Positions 8,104 to 16,799 of a stretch of DNA of 64,000 nucleotides are shown here, piece after piece (the stretch's first letter is position 1; each line of letters opens with the position of its first letter). Location: NCBI RefSeq assembly GCF_000427335.1, contig NZ_ATMR01000128.1, positions 166,480-230,479 on the forward strand, given 5' to 3'. The notes beneath the pieces are model-generated. The model was not told where the DNA came from. It made no database searches and worked only from the letters and a program-made list of their open reading frames with translations. The translations under genes and the position numbers were made by a program. Origin of the DNA: Winogradskyella psychrotolerans RS-3. GTDB lineage: Bacteria; Bacteroidota; Bacteroidia; Flavobacteriales; Flavobacteriaceae.

Positions 8104-9461
8104 TTTAGAATGGTTGATCGCATGATACTATTAGGAAAGACAACAACACTTTCATGGCCATCAGCACTTACCGCTGCGACTCCAAAAAAGAAATTATCAA
8201 TTACGATACCATCTAAGGTAAACTCGGTTATATCTTCTACATAGCGGCTGTGATCCCAAGTTGGTGATGTGGTATCTCTCCAATAGATTTTATAACCTTT
8301 GGCACCTTCAACATTATTCCATTGTAATTTAGCAGAGGCTTCCACAATGCCACCAATACTAACTTCGGTTGGAGACGGTGGAGCAGAAGCAAGGCTTCCC
8401 ATAGTAATGGCGTTGACAGCGGTTAGTTTTTTGCAATACGGAAAGTTAACATGTTCAAAAGTATCTCCGTATGCAATGCCGTTTTCTGTACGAATATCTT
8501 GATGCTGTTGTGTATAGTTTTCGTGAGCTTCCATAATTCGGATACCAGCAAAACCCGCATCATTAAAAGGTCTATGATGACCACCACGTCCAAAACGATC
8601 TAAGCGATAAACCAGCATTGGGTTCATCTCTGGCATGTATGTTTTTGTGGTTTTGTATATGAATCGAGCTAACTGACGCGAAATGCCATCAACTTCACCA
8701 CCATAAAAACGTCTTGCTCTCGCTTGTTTTGCTAATGTTTCAGGATCTGTTTCCGACGTTGTAATTGGTTCTGAGAAAATTCGGAAAGTGCGATTATCAA
8801 TCACACCATCCACTCCAGATATATTTCCAATCATGTCATTATTTAAAACTCCAATGATGTCCCAATTATGGTCTTGTGCATATTTCGCCAAGCCTTGACC
8901 TCCAAACAAACCTTGTTCTTCACCGGACAGTCCCACATAAATAATACTATTATCAAATTGATATTGAGATAACACTCTAGCAGCTTCAATAGCACCTGCC
9001 ATTCCTGTGGCATTGTCATTAGCACCTGGTGCATCAGAAGTAAAATCATTTGGGTCAGAGACTCTAGAATCGATATCACCACTCATTATGATATACCGAT
9101 TTGGATATTTTGTGCCTCGCTGAATGGCGACCACATTAACGACCATCACATCTTTAACGATACGTTGATTCTCTCCTTTTTTTACTAAATCCTTTTGGTA
9201 GAACACCTCTAAGCAATCGTTACAATCTTTAGAAATGGTTTCGAATTCAGATTTTATCCAACGACGAGCGGCTCCAATACCACGCGTATTAGAAATGGTG
9301 TCGCTTAGTGTATGTCTTGTGCCAAAATCAGCTAAGGTTTTTACGTTATAACGTAAATTTTCTTCTGAGACCGCATCGATAATATCATAGATTTTCTGAT
9401 CGGTTTGAGCAGCTACACTAATCGTAAGAACTAGTGTGAATAATACTAAAAGTTTGTTCAT
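8100..9461 (-). CDS. M28 family metallopeptidase with C-terminal Fn3-like domain, secreted
   Basis: About 453 residues from MNKLLVLFTLVLTISVAAQ, a clear signal peptide; a longer in-frame start at 9497 would overlap otsBA and add an unlikely leader. Zinc-site residues typical of M28 are visible: SGDIDS, GANDNATG, SGEEQGLFGG and a C-terminal His in FEHVNFPY. A fibronectin III-like module follows (about residues 360-440). One base separates it from otsBA upstream and it overlaps the M1 peptidase downstream, giving a three-gene operon otsBA-M28-M1. Confidence 0.9.
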   Translation of the reverse strand: MNKLLVLFTLVLTISVAAQTDQKIYDIIDAVSEENLRYNVKTLADFGTRHTLSDTISNTRGIGAARRWIKSEFETISKDCNDCLEVFYQKDLVKKGENQRIVKDVMVVNVVAIQRGTKYPNRYIIMSGDIDSRVSDPNDFTSDAPGANDNATGMAGAIEAARVLSQYQFDNSIIYVGLSGEEQGLFGGQGLAKYAQDHNWDIIGVLNNDMIGNISGVDGVIDNRTFRIFSEPITTSETDPETLAKQARARRFYGGEVDGISRQLARFIYKTTKTYMPEMNPMLVYRLDRFGRGGHHRPFNDAGFAGIRIMEAHENYTQQHQDIRTENGIAYGDTFEHVNFPYCKKLTAVNAITMGSLASAPPSPTEVSIGGIVEASAKLQWNNVEGAKGYKIYWRDTTSPTWDHSRYVEDITEFTLDGIVIDNFFFGVAAVSADGHESVVVFPNSIMRSTILK

Positions 9462-9462
9462 T

Positions 9463-11661
9463 TTAAATAATTTTCTTGAGTAATTCCCTAACCTCAATTG
9501 GGCCTTTAATTTGATATTTAGCTTTTGTTTTTACGTAACCAACTTTTATGGTAACCGCAGATTCTGGTGCAACTTCAAACATATATTCGTCGGTCCAGTC
9601 ATCACCCATAATTAAAACGAAATCATAATCGTCTTTCATTAATAGTTGGGTTGTTGCTCTACCTTTATTAACGTTACTACTTTTAATTTCTATAACCTTA
9701 TTGCCTTGTAAAACCGATAATTCATTGTTGGCGACCATACTTGTTAAAACAGTGTTGAGCTCCAAAGTGCGTATTTGTGCTAATTCAGGATCAGCAGTTC
9801 TGTAATGCCAAGCTAAAGAGTATTCTTTCTCTTCAATAAACGTTCCTGGTGTTCTATCTACAAAAGTTTCGAGTATAGGTTTAATGTTAGACATCCATTC
9901 TGTTTTAAGAATTTCTAACGGAGTCCATTTTTTTTGTTCTCTCATCCAAACTCCATGATCTGTAATAAGGTCATAGTCTTTCTCTCCATACCATTCTTGA
10001 AATGTCGCTTTATCTCTTCCGCTAATTAAACAGAGTTTAGTGTCTTTTTTGTTTTCAAATTTATCTAAAAGCGCGTATAATTCTGTGTCAGGTTTAGCAT
10101 CTTGAGGATTGTCCTTAAAGCCAACTAAGGTACCATCGTAATCTAAAAGAATAAGTCTGTTTTTGGCATTTTTAAAACGTTCAATGATTAGTTGCTCTTC
10201 TTCTTCATTCATTTTTTTTGAAATGCTAATATCTTGGATCTGGTTAGTCGCATCTAAAGTTTTAAAAAATTCTTCCGCCCATTTTTCTACATCATAGCGT
10301 TTTAAACGTTTTTGTAAAATTCTCATTCGGCTTTTTTGTTCTTCCAAAGGCATGGTTAATGCTTTATTTAGTGCTGTAGCAAAATCTTCGAAACTGTTAG
10401 GGTTAATAAGAATAGCTTCGTTCATTTCTTTTGCAGCACCTGCCATTTCACTTAGAATAAGGACACCATCTTGTTTTGTACGTGTAGCTACATATTCTTT
10501 TGCGACTAAATTCATACCATCTCTTACGGGAGTGATTAAAGCCACATCAGATGATGTATATAAATCGATAAGATTTTCAAAAGGCATAGATCTATAGAAA
10601 TACCAAATTGGTGTCCAACTTACTGTAGAAAATTCGCCATTAATACGACCGACTAATTCGTCTGTTTCACGTTTTAACTTTTTATATTGTGGCACGTTAG
10701 AACGCGAAGGAACGGCGAGCATTACTAATCTTACTTTTTCTTTATATTGTGGATAGGTATTTAGAAAATACTCAAAAGCGCGCAATCGATTTGGAATTCC
10801 TTTTGTGTAATCTAAACGATCTATTGAAAGGATGAATTTTTGATTATCAGCTACATTTAAATGTGTATCTAAGCGTTTTTGGAGCTCAGATTTTTCAGTA
10901 TTTGGATTGTCGTGCGCCAGTGCAGCATTGTAAAATTTGTCGTAGTCTATTCCCATAGGAAATGAATCGACTTTTATAATTCTATCGTGATACGTAATTT
11001 CATTAAAATTAACATCGAGACGTAAAATACGTTTTACAGAACTTAAGAAATGACGTTCGTAATCATAGGTATGAAAACCAATAAGATCTGCACCAAGCAT
11101 TCCTGTTAAAAGTTCTTCACGCCACGGAAATGTTCTAAATATCTCATAAGAAGGAAACGGAATATGCAGAAAGAAACCTACGGTCACATCTGGCCGGGCT
11201 TCTTTAATAAGTTGAGGTAAAAGCAATAATTGATAATCGTGAACCCAAACGGTATCACCTTCCTCAATGGTTTCTAAAACAACTTGAGCAAATTTTACGT
11301 TTACGCGCTTATAAGCTTCCCATTGTGATTTTTCAAACTCAGTATATTCTAAAAAATAATGAAATAAGGGCCAAAGTGTACGATTACTAAAGCCTAAATA
11401 AAAATCTTCAACATCAGCTTCAGTAAGACCTACAGCTCTGCATTTTGCGTCTTCAATTTTAGCATTGACTTTAGATTTAAGGTTGTCGTTTAATTCTTCA
11501 TCTGTAATTCCAGACCAACCAACCCAAACGCCATTTCCATCTGCGTGAACAGACTTCATTCCAGTTGCAAGCCCACCAACACTAGGAGTTACGTTAAGTT
11601 TGTCGTCTTCTATCGAGATTTGAAGTGGTAATCGGTTTGAGACAATTATTGTTTTATTCAT
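9463..11661 (-). CDS. otsBA: Bifunctional trehalose-6-phosphate synthase/phosphatase
   Basis: About 732 residues from the ATG at 11661 (MNKTIIVSNRLP); an upstream in-frame start at 11685 lacks conservation. The N-terminal GT20 domain has the SNRLP, GWSG, VWVHDYQLLLLP and LDYTKGIPNR signatures of OtsA. From about residue 500 a HAD phosphatase domain begins with LLDYDGTLVGF and ends with GDDWTDEYMF, as in OtsB. It makes trehalose from UDP-glucose and glucose-6-phosphate in the cytoplasm. The gene is divergent from a GH15 hydrolase, a common flavobacterial pairing for synthesis and breakdown. Confidence 0.95.
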   Translation of the reverse strand: MNKTIIVSNRLPLQISIEDDKLNVTPSVGGLATGMKSVHADGNGVWVGWSGITDEELNDNLKSKVNAKIEDAKCRAVGLTEADVEDFYLGFSNRTLWPLFHYFLEYTEFEKSQWEAYKRVNVKFAQVVLETIEEGDTVWVHDYQLLLLPQLIKEARPDVTVGFFLHIPFPSYEIFRTFPWREELLTGMLGADLIGFHTYDYERHFLSSVKRILRLDVNFNEITYHDRIIKVDSFPMGIDYDKFYNAALAHDNPNTEKSELQKRLDTHLNVADNQKFILSIDRLDYTKGIPNRLRAFEYFLNTYPQYKEKVRLVMLAVPSRSNVPQYKKLKRETDELVGRINGEFSTVSWTPIWYFYRSMPFENLIDLYTSSDVALITPVRDGMNLVAKEYVATRTKQDGVLILSEMAGAAKEMNEAILINPNSFEDFATALNKALTMPLEEQKSRMRILQKRLKRYDVEKWAEEFFKTLDATNQIQDISISKKMNEEEEQLIIERFKNAKNRLILLDYDGTLVGFKDNPQDAKPDTELYALLDKFENKKDTKLCLISGRDKATFQEWYGEKDYDLITDHGVWMREQKKWTPLEILKTEWMSNIKPILETFVDRTPGTFIEEKEYSLAWHYRTADPELAQIRTLELNTVLTSMVANNELSVLQGNKVIEIKSSNVNKGRATTQLLMKDDYDFVLIMGDDWTDEYMFEVAPESAVTIKVGYVKTKAKYQIKGPIEVRELLKKII

Positions 11662-11743
11662 GCTAATATTTTGGATGGTTTTCAATATTTTCGTTAATTT
11701 AAAGAAATTAGAATTTTTATCATCATTTTAAATAGAGAAATTA

Positions 11744-13543
11744 ATGAATAATTTAGATTACGGAATTATAGGAAATTGTAGAAGTGCCGCTTTAGTATCT
11801 AAAGAGGCATCCATTGATTGGTGTTGTTTGCCAAAGTTTGATTCCGCATCTGTATTTGCAAAGTTATTAGATGATGACATAGGAGGTAGCTTTGGTTTTA
11901 TTGTTGACGAAAGTTACACTACAAATCAATTTTATCTTGAAAACACAGCCATATTAATAACACGGTTTAGTAATGGTATTGATGTGTTTGAGGTTATTGA
12001 TTTTATGCCACGATATCATAAATCTAATGGTGGTTATCATTCGCCACCAGAATTTATTAGATATATAAAATACATTTCGGGAAAACCAGTATTAAAAGTC
12101 GCTTATAACCCGAAATTAGAATATGCAAAAGGGGTGACTTCAACTTATGTTAAGGGCGATTTTATTGTGAGTCTTAATAATGAGCAGAGCTATGATACGT
12201 TATTTTTATATACTGATTTAGAAAAAAACGCAGTTTTAGAAGGCGAATCTATATCGCTAACGTCAGATCATTTTTTCTTGGTTGGTTATAACGAAAAGTT
12301 ATTTGTACCAGACTTAAAATATGCAAGTTTAGAGTTTGAGCGTACAAAGGTATATTGGCTCAATTGGATGGAGCGCACACCAACCTACAAAAAATATAAC
12401 GAACAGATCTCCCGTAGTGCAATGACATTAAAGTTGCTGAGTTATGATAAAACAGGTGCTGTTTTAGCTGCTGCAACAACATCTTTACCAGAAACTATTG
12501 GTGAAGTTAGAAACTGGGATTATCGTTTTTGTTGGATTAGAGATGCCTCTATGGTAATAAAAGTAATGTCGCAATTGGGGCATAAAAACATAGCGAGACG
12601 TTATCTTGATTTTATTATCAGTTTAATGCCAGATAAGGATGAAAAATTACAGATAATGTATGGTATTAGTGGAGAAAAAATACTTACAGAGGAATCTTTG
12701 GATCATCTTTCTGGTTATAAAGGGTCTAGTCCAGTAAGAGTTGGAAACGCAGCGTACATGCAAAAACAGAATGATATCTATGGTATTTTAATGGATGTTA
12801 TTCATCAGTTATTAGCTAAATTTAGTAATGATATTGAAAATGGTGAAGAACTTTGGACAATGACTAAGGGCATTGTTTGGGTTGTAAGTAAACATTGGCA
12901 GGAACCAGATAAAGGTATTTGGGAATTTAGAGAAGGAGATCAACATTTTACTTTTTCTAAAGTACTCTGTTGGACAGCTATTGATAAAGCTTTAAAAGTA
13001 GCTAAACTCTTAGGTAAAACATCGAAAATTGCTCGTTGGCAATTGCTAGAAGAAGCCATAAGAAAAGATATTATGGACAATGCTTGGAATGACAAAGTAC
13101 AAGCATTTACGCAGGCTTATAATTCTGAGGATTTAGATGCTTCTGTTTTATTGATGGAATCTTATGGGTTTATTGATGCTAAGCATCCTAAATTTGTGAG
13201 TACAGTAAAAGCTATTGAGCGCGATTTATGCCATGAAGGTTTATTATACAGGTATAAAACTAAGGATGATTTTGGATTGCCATCGTCTTCATTTACCATC
13301 TGTACGTTTTGGTTCATTAATAGCTTATATAAAATAGGAGAGGAGCAAAAAGCAGCAGAACAATTTGAAAAATTATTGTCTTACAGTAATCACCTAGGTT
13401 TGTTCAGTGAGGATATCGATTTTAAAACCAAACGGTTACTAGGTAATTTTCCGCAAGCGTACTCACATTTAGCTTTAATTGAAACCGCAATCAACCTATC
13501 GAATGTTACTCCGGAAGAAAAAGTTAAAGACACGTTAGGTTAA
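11744..13543 (+). CDS. Glycoside hydrolase family 15 protein
   Basis: 599 residues, no signal peptide. An N-terminal beta-sandwich domain (NLDYGIIGNCRSAALVSKE) is followed by an (alpha/alpha)6 barrel with the GH15 signatures RNWDYRFCWIRDAS and, later, GIWEFR. Bacterial GH15 enzymes of this cytoplasmic type are trehalases or glucoamylase-like; with otsBA divergent 82 bp away, trehalase is the likeliest activity, by inference. Length is normal for the family. Confidence 0.92.
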   Translation: MNNLDYGIIGNCRSAALVSKEASIDWCCLPKFDSASVFAKLLDDDIGGSFGFIVDESYTTNQFYLENTAILITRFSNGIDVFEVIDFMPRYHKSNGGYHSPPEFIRYIKYISGKPVLKVAYNPKLEYAKGVTSTYVKGDFIVSLNNEQSYDTLFLYTDLEKNAVLEGESISLTSDHFFLVGYNEKLFVPDLKYASLEFERTKVYWLNWMERTPTYKKYNEQISRSAMTLKLLSYDKTGAVLAAATTSLPETIGEVRNWDYRFCWIRDASMVIKVMSQLGHKNIARRYLDFIISLMPDKDEKLQIMYGISGEKILTEESLDHLSGYKGSSPVRVGNAAYMQKQNDIYGILMDVIHQLLAKFSNDIENGEELWTMTKGIVWVVSKHWQEPDKGIWEFREGDQHFTFSKVLCWTAIDKALKVAKLLGKTSKIARWQLLEEAIRKDIMDNAWNDKVQAFTQAYNSEDLDASVLLMESYGFIDAKHPKFVSTVKAIERDLCHEGLLYRYKTKDDFGLPSSSFTICTFWFINSLYKIGEEQKAAEQFEKLLSYSNHLGLFSEDIDFKTKRLLGNFPQAYSHLALIETAINLSNVTPEEKVKDTLG

Positions 13544-13548
13544 TTTGT

Positions 13549-14340
13549 TTATTCTTTTAATAGAATGGTACCAAAGATGTTGGCATCAATCCAACCACGA
13601 TTTTTATCTTTACCTTCAACAGGAATTGACCCTATAAAGTTTTCACGTTCTAAACTTTTGTCATTGTCACAGTAGGCAATGGCAAAACCTATTTTTTTAT
13701 TGGCGCTTAAGTTTACAGGTGTATTTTCTCCATGATCATTGTATGAATCGTCGTAAAGTGACATTTTTACTTCCCAAATGGTTGTGTTGCCTGTGGTTAT
13801 GTTTTTAGATTCGATATGCGAATTATAAAGTTTACCTGTTTTTTCCGTAGACATGTCAACCACATTGCCATCTAAAGCGATGTGATAGGCGAAGGCATTA
13901 TGATTAAATTGATGTTCGCCACCACTATTGTCCTCATCTATAAAGATTTCTAAGCAATCGTCATCCCACCATCTCTCTAAAGGATCTTCTATTTTATCGA
14001 TTAAAGTATCGTCTTTTATTTCGGCTAAAACATAAAGCGCATCATCTGTCCAGCTTAATTTAAAACGTCCAGAATAATCATCTTCAGTTAGTGAGTCGCC
14101 TAACCAAACTTGGTTTAAATCATACCATTGGCTTTTTGCCCAAGCAGAATCGTTAGACACGCCATCAATAGTAATGGCGGTTTTGGATTTATAAACTTCT
14201 CGTAATTGCTTTTCAATTTTAGTTGATGCTATGTTTTGAGGTGCTTCTTTTAGAGAAGGTTCTTCTGCTTTTTTAGACGTTTCATTTTTACAATTGAAAA
14301 CTAAAACTAAAAGAAATAGGAGGTAGGTTGCTTTTTTCAT
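13549..14340 (-). CDS. CBM9-like carbohydrate-binding lipoprotein
   Basis: 263 residues with a lipoprotein signal (LLVLVFNC, Cys at about 17) and a Lys/Glu-rich linker. The rest is a family 9 carbohydrate-binding fold: ITIDGVSNDSAWAKS, WTDDALYVLAEIKDD, DDDCLEIFIDEDN and a C-terminal IGFAIAYCDND. Such single-domain proteins bind sugars or support glycan enzymes. It converges with the GH15 gene (5 bp gap) and lies 3 bp downstream of the DUF6265 gene on the same strand. Confidence 0.85.
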   Translation of the reverse strand: MKKATYLLFLLVLVFNCKNETSKKAEEPSLKEAPQNIASTKIEKQLREVYKSKTAITIDGVSNDSAWAKSQWYDLNQVWLGDSLTEDDYSGRFKLSWTDDALYVLAEIKDDTLIDKIEDPLERWWDDDCLEIFIDEDNSGGEHQFNHNAFAYHIALDGNVVDMSTEKTGKLYNSHIESKNITTGNTTIWEVKMSLYDDSYNDHGENTPVNLSANKKIGFAIAYCDNDKSLERENFIGSIPVEGKDKNRGWIDANIFGTILLKE

Positions 14341-14343
14341 GGG

Positions 14344-14808
14344 TTATTTTTTATAATTGAATTTTACGGTTTCTGCTATGCCATCTTCATTTTTTATATC
14401 CACATAGATATTCATTTCATTGGATGAAATTTTCTCGAAAGTCATGCCCTCAAAAATAACTTTATTTTCTGTAATTTCTTTTAAAGGAAAGTCTACGGTT
14501 TCGTCCTTTGTTTCCCAGCCTTTAAGATCTGGACCGAAATGTTTTAGTTGAAGGATTAATGAATTTTCGACTTCTCTTATGACTTCTATTTCGTAGAAAA
14601 CTACTTTTCCGTCGTGAATTAATTTAAACGTTGCCATCATGGAACCACCTGATGGTTCGCTCCAGATTTCTTCAGTAATACCACCAAAAGCTTCACCATG
14701 CCATGTGCCAGCAATCCATTTGATGTTTTCTAGTTTGGGCTCTAATGGTTTTGTTAGCTGTGCATGAGATGTTGTAAATATTAATAAGAAGATGATTACA
14801 TATTTCAT
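14344..14808 (-). CDS. DUF6265 family secreted protein
   Basis: 154 residues with a signal peptide (MKYVIIFLLIFTTSHAQ). The core IKWIAGTWHGEAFGGITEEIW and SGGSMMATFKL identifies the DUF6265 family, a lipocalin-like beta barrel of unknown ligand. It precedes the CBM9-like lipoprotein with a 3-bp gap, so the two are probably cotranscribed. Confidence 0.85.
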   Translation of the reverse strand: MKYVIIFLLIFTTSHAQLTKPLEPKLENIKWIAGTWHGEAFGGITEEIWSEPSGGSMMATFKLIHDGKVVFYEIEVIREVENSLILQLKHFGPDLKGWETKDETVDFPLKEITENKVIFEGMTFEKISSNEMNIYVDIKNEDGIAETVKFNYKK

Positions 14809-14902
14809 AGAATGATTGGTTTGAGATAGAGCAATTAATACTGTTTTTGTAATGAGTCTAAAGATATATTTTTTAAGCTGAATTTGGATAATTAAATTTT
14901 AT

Positions 14903-14918
14903 TACTACATTTGTAGTA
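14903..14918. promoter_or_regulatory. BlaI-type operator
   Basis: TACTACATTTGTAGTA is a perfect 7-bp inverted repeat around TT and contains the TACA/TGTA half-sites of BlaI/MecI operators. It overlaps the -7 element, so bound repressor would block the promoter of blaI and the M56-amidase gene (autoregulation, inferred). Confidence 0.8.
14906..14913 (+). promoter_or_regulatory. -7 promoter element of the blaI-M56 operon
   Basis: TACATTTG matches TAnnTTTG exactly and lies inside the BlaI-type operator, about 20 nt before the GTG start codon. Confidence 0.7.
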
Positions 14919-14932
14919 TTAAAACTATAATT

Positions 14933-15319
14933 GTGGATATAAAACAACTAAATAAATCTGAGCTTCAAATTATGAAGTACTTATGGATGCTTGAAAAAGG
15001 ATTTATGAAAGATATTGTAGAGAAATTTCCAGAGCCAAGACCAGCTTATACGACGATTTCAACTTTATTGAAACGTATGACAGATAAGGATTATATAGGT
15101 TTTGAACGTTTGGGTAGAGATAAACAATATTTTCCAATTCTTAAAAAGAATGATTATTTTACAAAACAGGTTAACGGAATGATTCAGCATTTCTTCAACG
15201 ATTCTAAAGCACAATTTGCATCATTTTTTGCTAAAAATGCCGATTTATCGATGCAAGAGTTAGAAGAGCTTCAAGCGTTGTTAAAGCAAAAAATGGATCA
15301 AAAGAAAGCCAATGATTAG
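14933..15319 (+). CDS. BlaI/MecI/CopY family transcriptional repressor
   Basis: 128 residues beginning at a GTG; homologous sequence (LNKSELQIMKYLWMLEKGFMKDIV) starts immediately after it, so no later ATG fits. The winged helix includes PAYTTISTLLKRM followed by a C-terminal dimerisation helix region. Its stop overlaps the start of the M56 gene by 8 bp. Known: BlaI-type repressors are cleaved or released when the partner M56 sensor is activated. The operator upstream supports autoregulation. Confidence 0.93.
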   Translation: MDIKQLNKSELQIMKYLWMLEKGFMKDIVEKFPEPRPAYTTISTLLKRMTDKDYIGFERLGRDKQYFPILKKNDYFTKQVNGMIQHFFNDSKAQFASFFAKNADLSMQELEELQALLKQKMDQKKAND

Positions 15320-16724
15320 TTATTTCGTTTATACCATTATTAGTTTAGGCTGTTCGTACGCGGTTTATGTTTTGTTACTCAGAAAGCAAAAGACATTTCA
15401 GTTTAATCGCTTTTTCTTAATAGGTTCTCTTCTTTTGTGTCTAGTTGCGCCATTTATGGAGATTGAACTCTTTAAGGCTGTGCCGAGTATTACTGAAATA
15501 CCTTTAGAGAAATTTACTGCTTCGGTAGTGGAAACTCAGCCTATTGAAGACGTAACTTTTGGTGAGGCTCAGCAGGTCGACCACTCTCAAAAAAGTCCTT
15601 TTTTCTATGTCTACTTTATTATAACATTGTTTTTAGTGTTCCGATTCTTAAAGAATTTATCTAAGATTTATGGATTGACAAGAAACGAATATGAATATGA
15701 TGGAAAACTTAAAGTGATAAAGAGTACGGACTCTGATATGGTGTCTAGTTTTTTTAATTATATGTTTATTCCTAAACAGAACACGCTTTCTAGAGCGGAT
15801 TACAAAAGCATTATTGCTCATGAAACCGTCCATAGTGAAGAATTACATTCTGTAGATATTATCCTTTTAGAATTGCTCAGTTGCATCTTTTGGTTTAATC
15901 CATTTATTTGGTTGTACAAAAAATCCACTTTGCAGAATCACGAATTTAGAGCAGATGAAAAGTCTGTCTCATCAGGGATTGATATTGAGAATTACTCAAA
16001 TACTATTATCAACTTAGGACAAAAGGAATACCGCGTTCCTCTAACTAGCGGATTTAATTTCATTCAAATCAAAAATCGAATTATTATGTTACATCAATCA
16101 AAATCATCAGTATTCAAACGAACTTTAAACATTATATCTGTCAGCTTACTTCTTGCAGGCATCTTTGTATTAAGTTCTTACAAAGATTTAAAAGAACCGC
16201 TCGTAGTTGTTATAGATGCTGGACATGGAGGACATGATTCTGGTAATTTAGATGAGAAAAATATTGTTTTAAATATTTCTCATCAGTTATCTCTTTTGAG
16301 TAGTGATAATATCAGAATTATTACCACAAGAACTGAGGATACATTTTTTACATTACAAGAACGTGTTGAATTTATTAGTACGCAAAATGCAGATCTAGTT
16401 GTAAGTTTGCATGCCAATGCACATTCAAATCCATTGACAAATGGAGTAGAGGCTTACTACAACGACAAAGACGAGTTTAAGGATAAATCTTATGCATTTG
16501 GCAAGATTTTATTAGAAAACCAGATGGAATTATTTTCAACCAATCGCGGACTTAAAACAGTGCCTATGTATATTTTTAGACATATCAATAGTCCTGGTGT
16601 ATTATTAGAACTCGGATTTATTACGAATGAAGAGGATCATAAGGTTTTGATGAATGTGGATCGTCAAAAGCAAATAGCAGCTTCAATTTTTGAAGGATTA
16701 GAAGAAATTAGAAAGAGTAACTAA
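15312..16724 (+). CDS. M56 (BlaR1-type) membrane metallopeptidase fused to N-acetylmuramoyl-L-alanine amidase
   Basis: 470 residues in two modules. The first is a BlaR1-type membrane peptidase with helices at about residues 4-23, 33-50, 97-113 and 271-289, zinc motif HETVH (170-174) and the downstream EFRADE. The second (about 297-466) is an Amidase_3 domain with intact zinc and catalytic residues: His305 in DAGHGG, Glu315 in DEK, His367 in SLHANA and Glu433 in LLELGF. With BlaR1 topology the amidase lies in the periplasm. In BlaR1 this place is a penicillin-binding sensor; here it is a wall hydrolase. Coupled to blaI by an 8-bp overlap. Inference: a cell-wall sensing or remodelling switch. 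Confidence 0.9.
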   Translation: MISYFVYTIISLGCSYAVYVLLLRKQKTFQFNRFFLIGSLLLCLVAPFMEIELFKAVPSITEIPLEKFTASVVETQPIEDVTFGEAQQVDHSQKSPFFYVYFIITLFLVFRFLKNLSKIYGLTRNEYEYDGKLKVIKSTDSDMVSSFFNYMFIPKQNTLSRADYKSIIAHETVHSEELHSVDIILLELLSCIFWFNPFIWLYKKSTLQNHEFRADEKSVSSGIDIENYSNTIINLGQKEYRVPLTSGFNFIQIKNRIIMLHQSKSSVFKRTLNIISVSLLLAGIFVLSSYKDLKEPLVVVIDAGHGGHDSGNLDEKNIVLNISHQLSLLSSDNIRIITTRTEDTFFTLQERVEFISTQNADLVVSLHANAHSNPLTNGVEAYYNDKDEFKDKSYAFGKILLENQMELFSTNRGLKTVPMYIFRHINSPGVLLELGFITNEEDHKVLMNVDRQKQIAASIFEGLEEIRKSN

Positions 16725-16729
16725 ATTAA

Positions 16730-16775
16730 AAAAGCCAACACAACCGAAAATCATGAATCGGAAGTGTTGGCTTTT
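16730..16775. terminator. Bidirectional terminator
   Basis: Inverted repeat AAAAGCCAACAC (16730-16741) and GTGTTGGCTTTT (16764-16775) between the convergent M56-amidase and acyl-CoA dehydrogenase genes, with A/T tails on both sides. Confidence 0.85.
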
Positions 16776-16799
16776 AACCATTCAACTTAACCTAAATTT

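Noticed and set aside
10246..10254. GCATCTAAA within otsBA as a sixth ECF promoter
   Set aside because: It lies inside coding sequence and lacks the CAAGTTT box 12 bp upstream.
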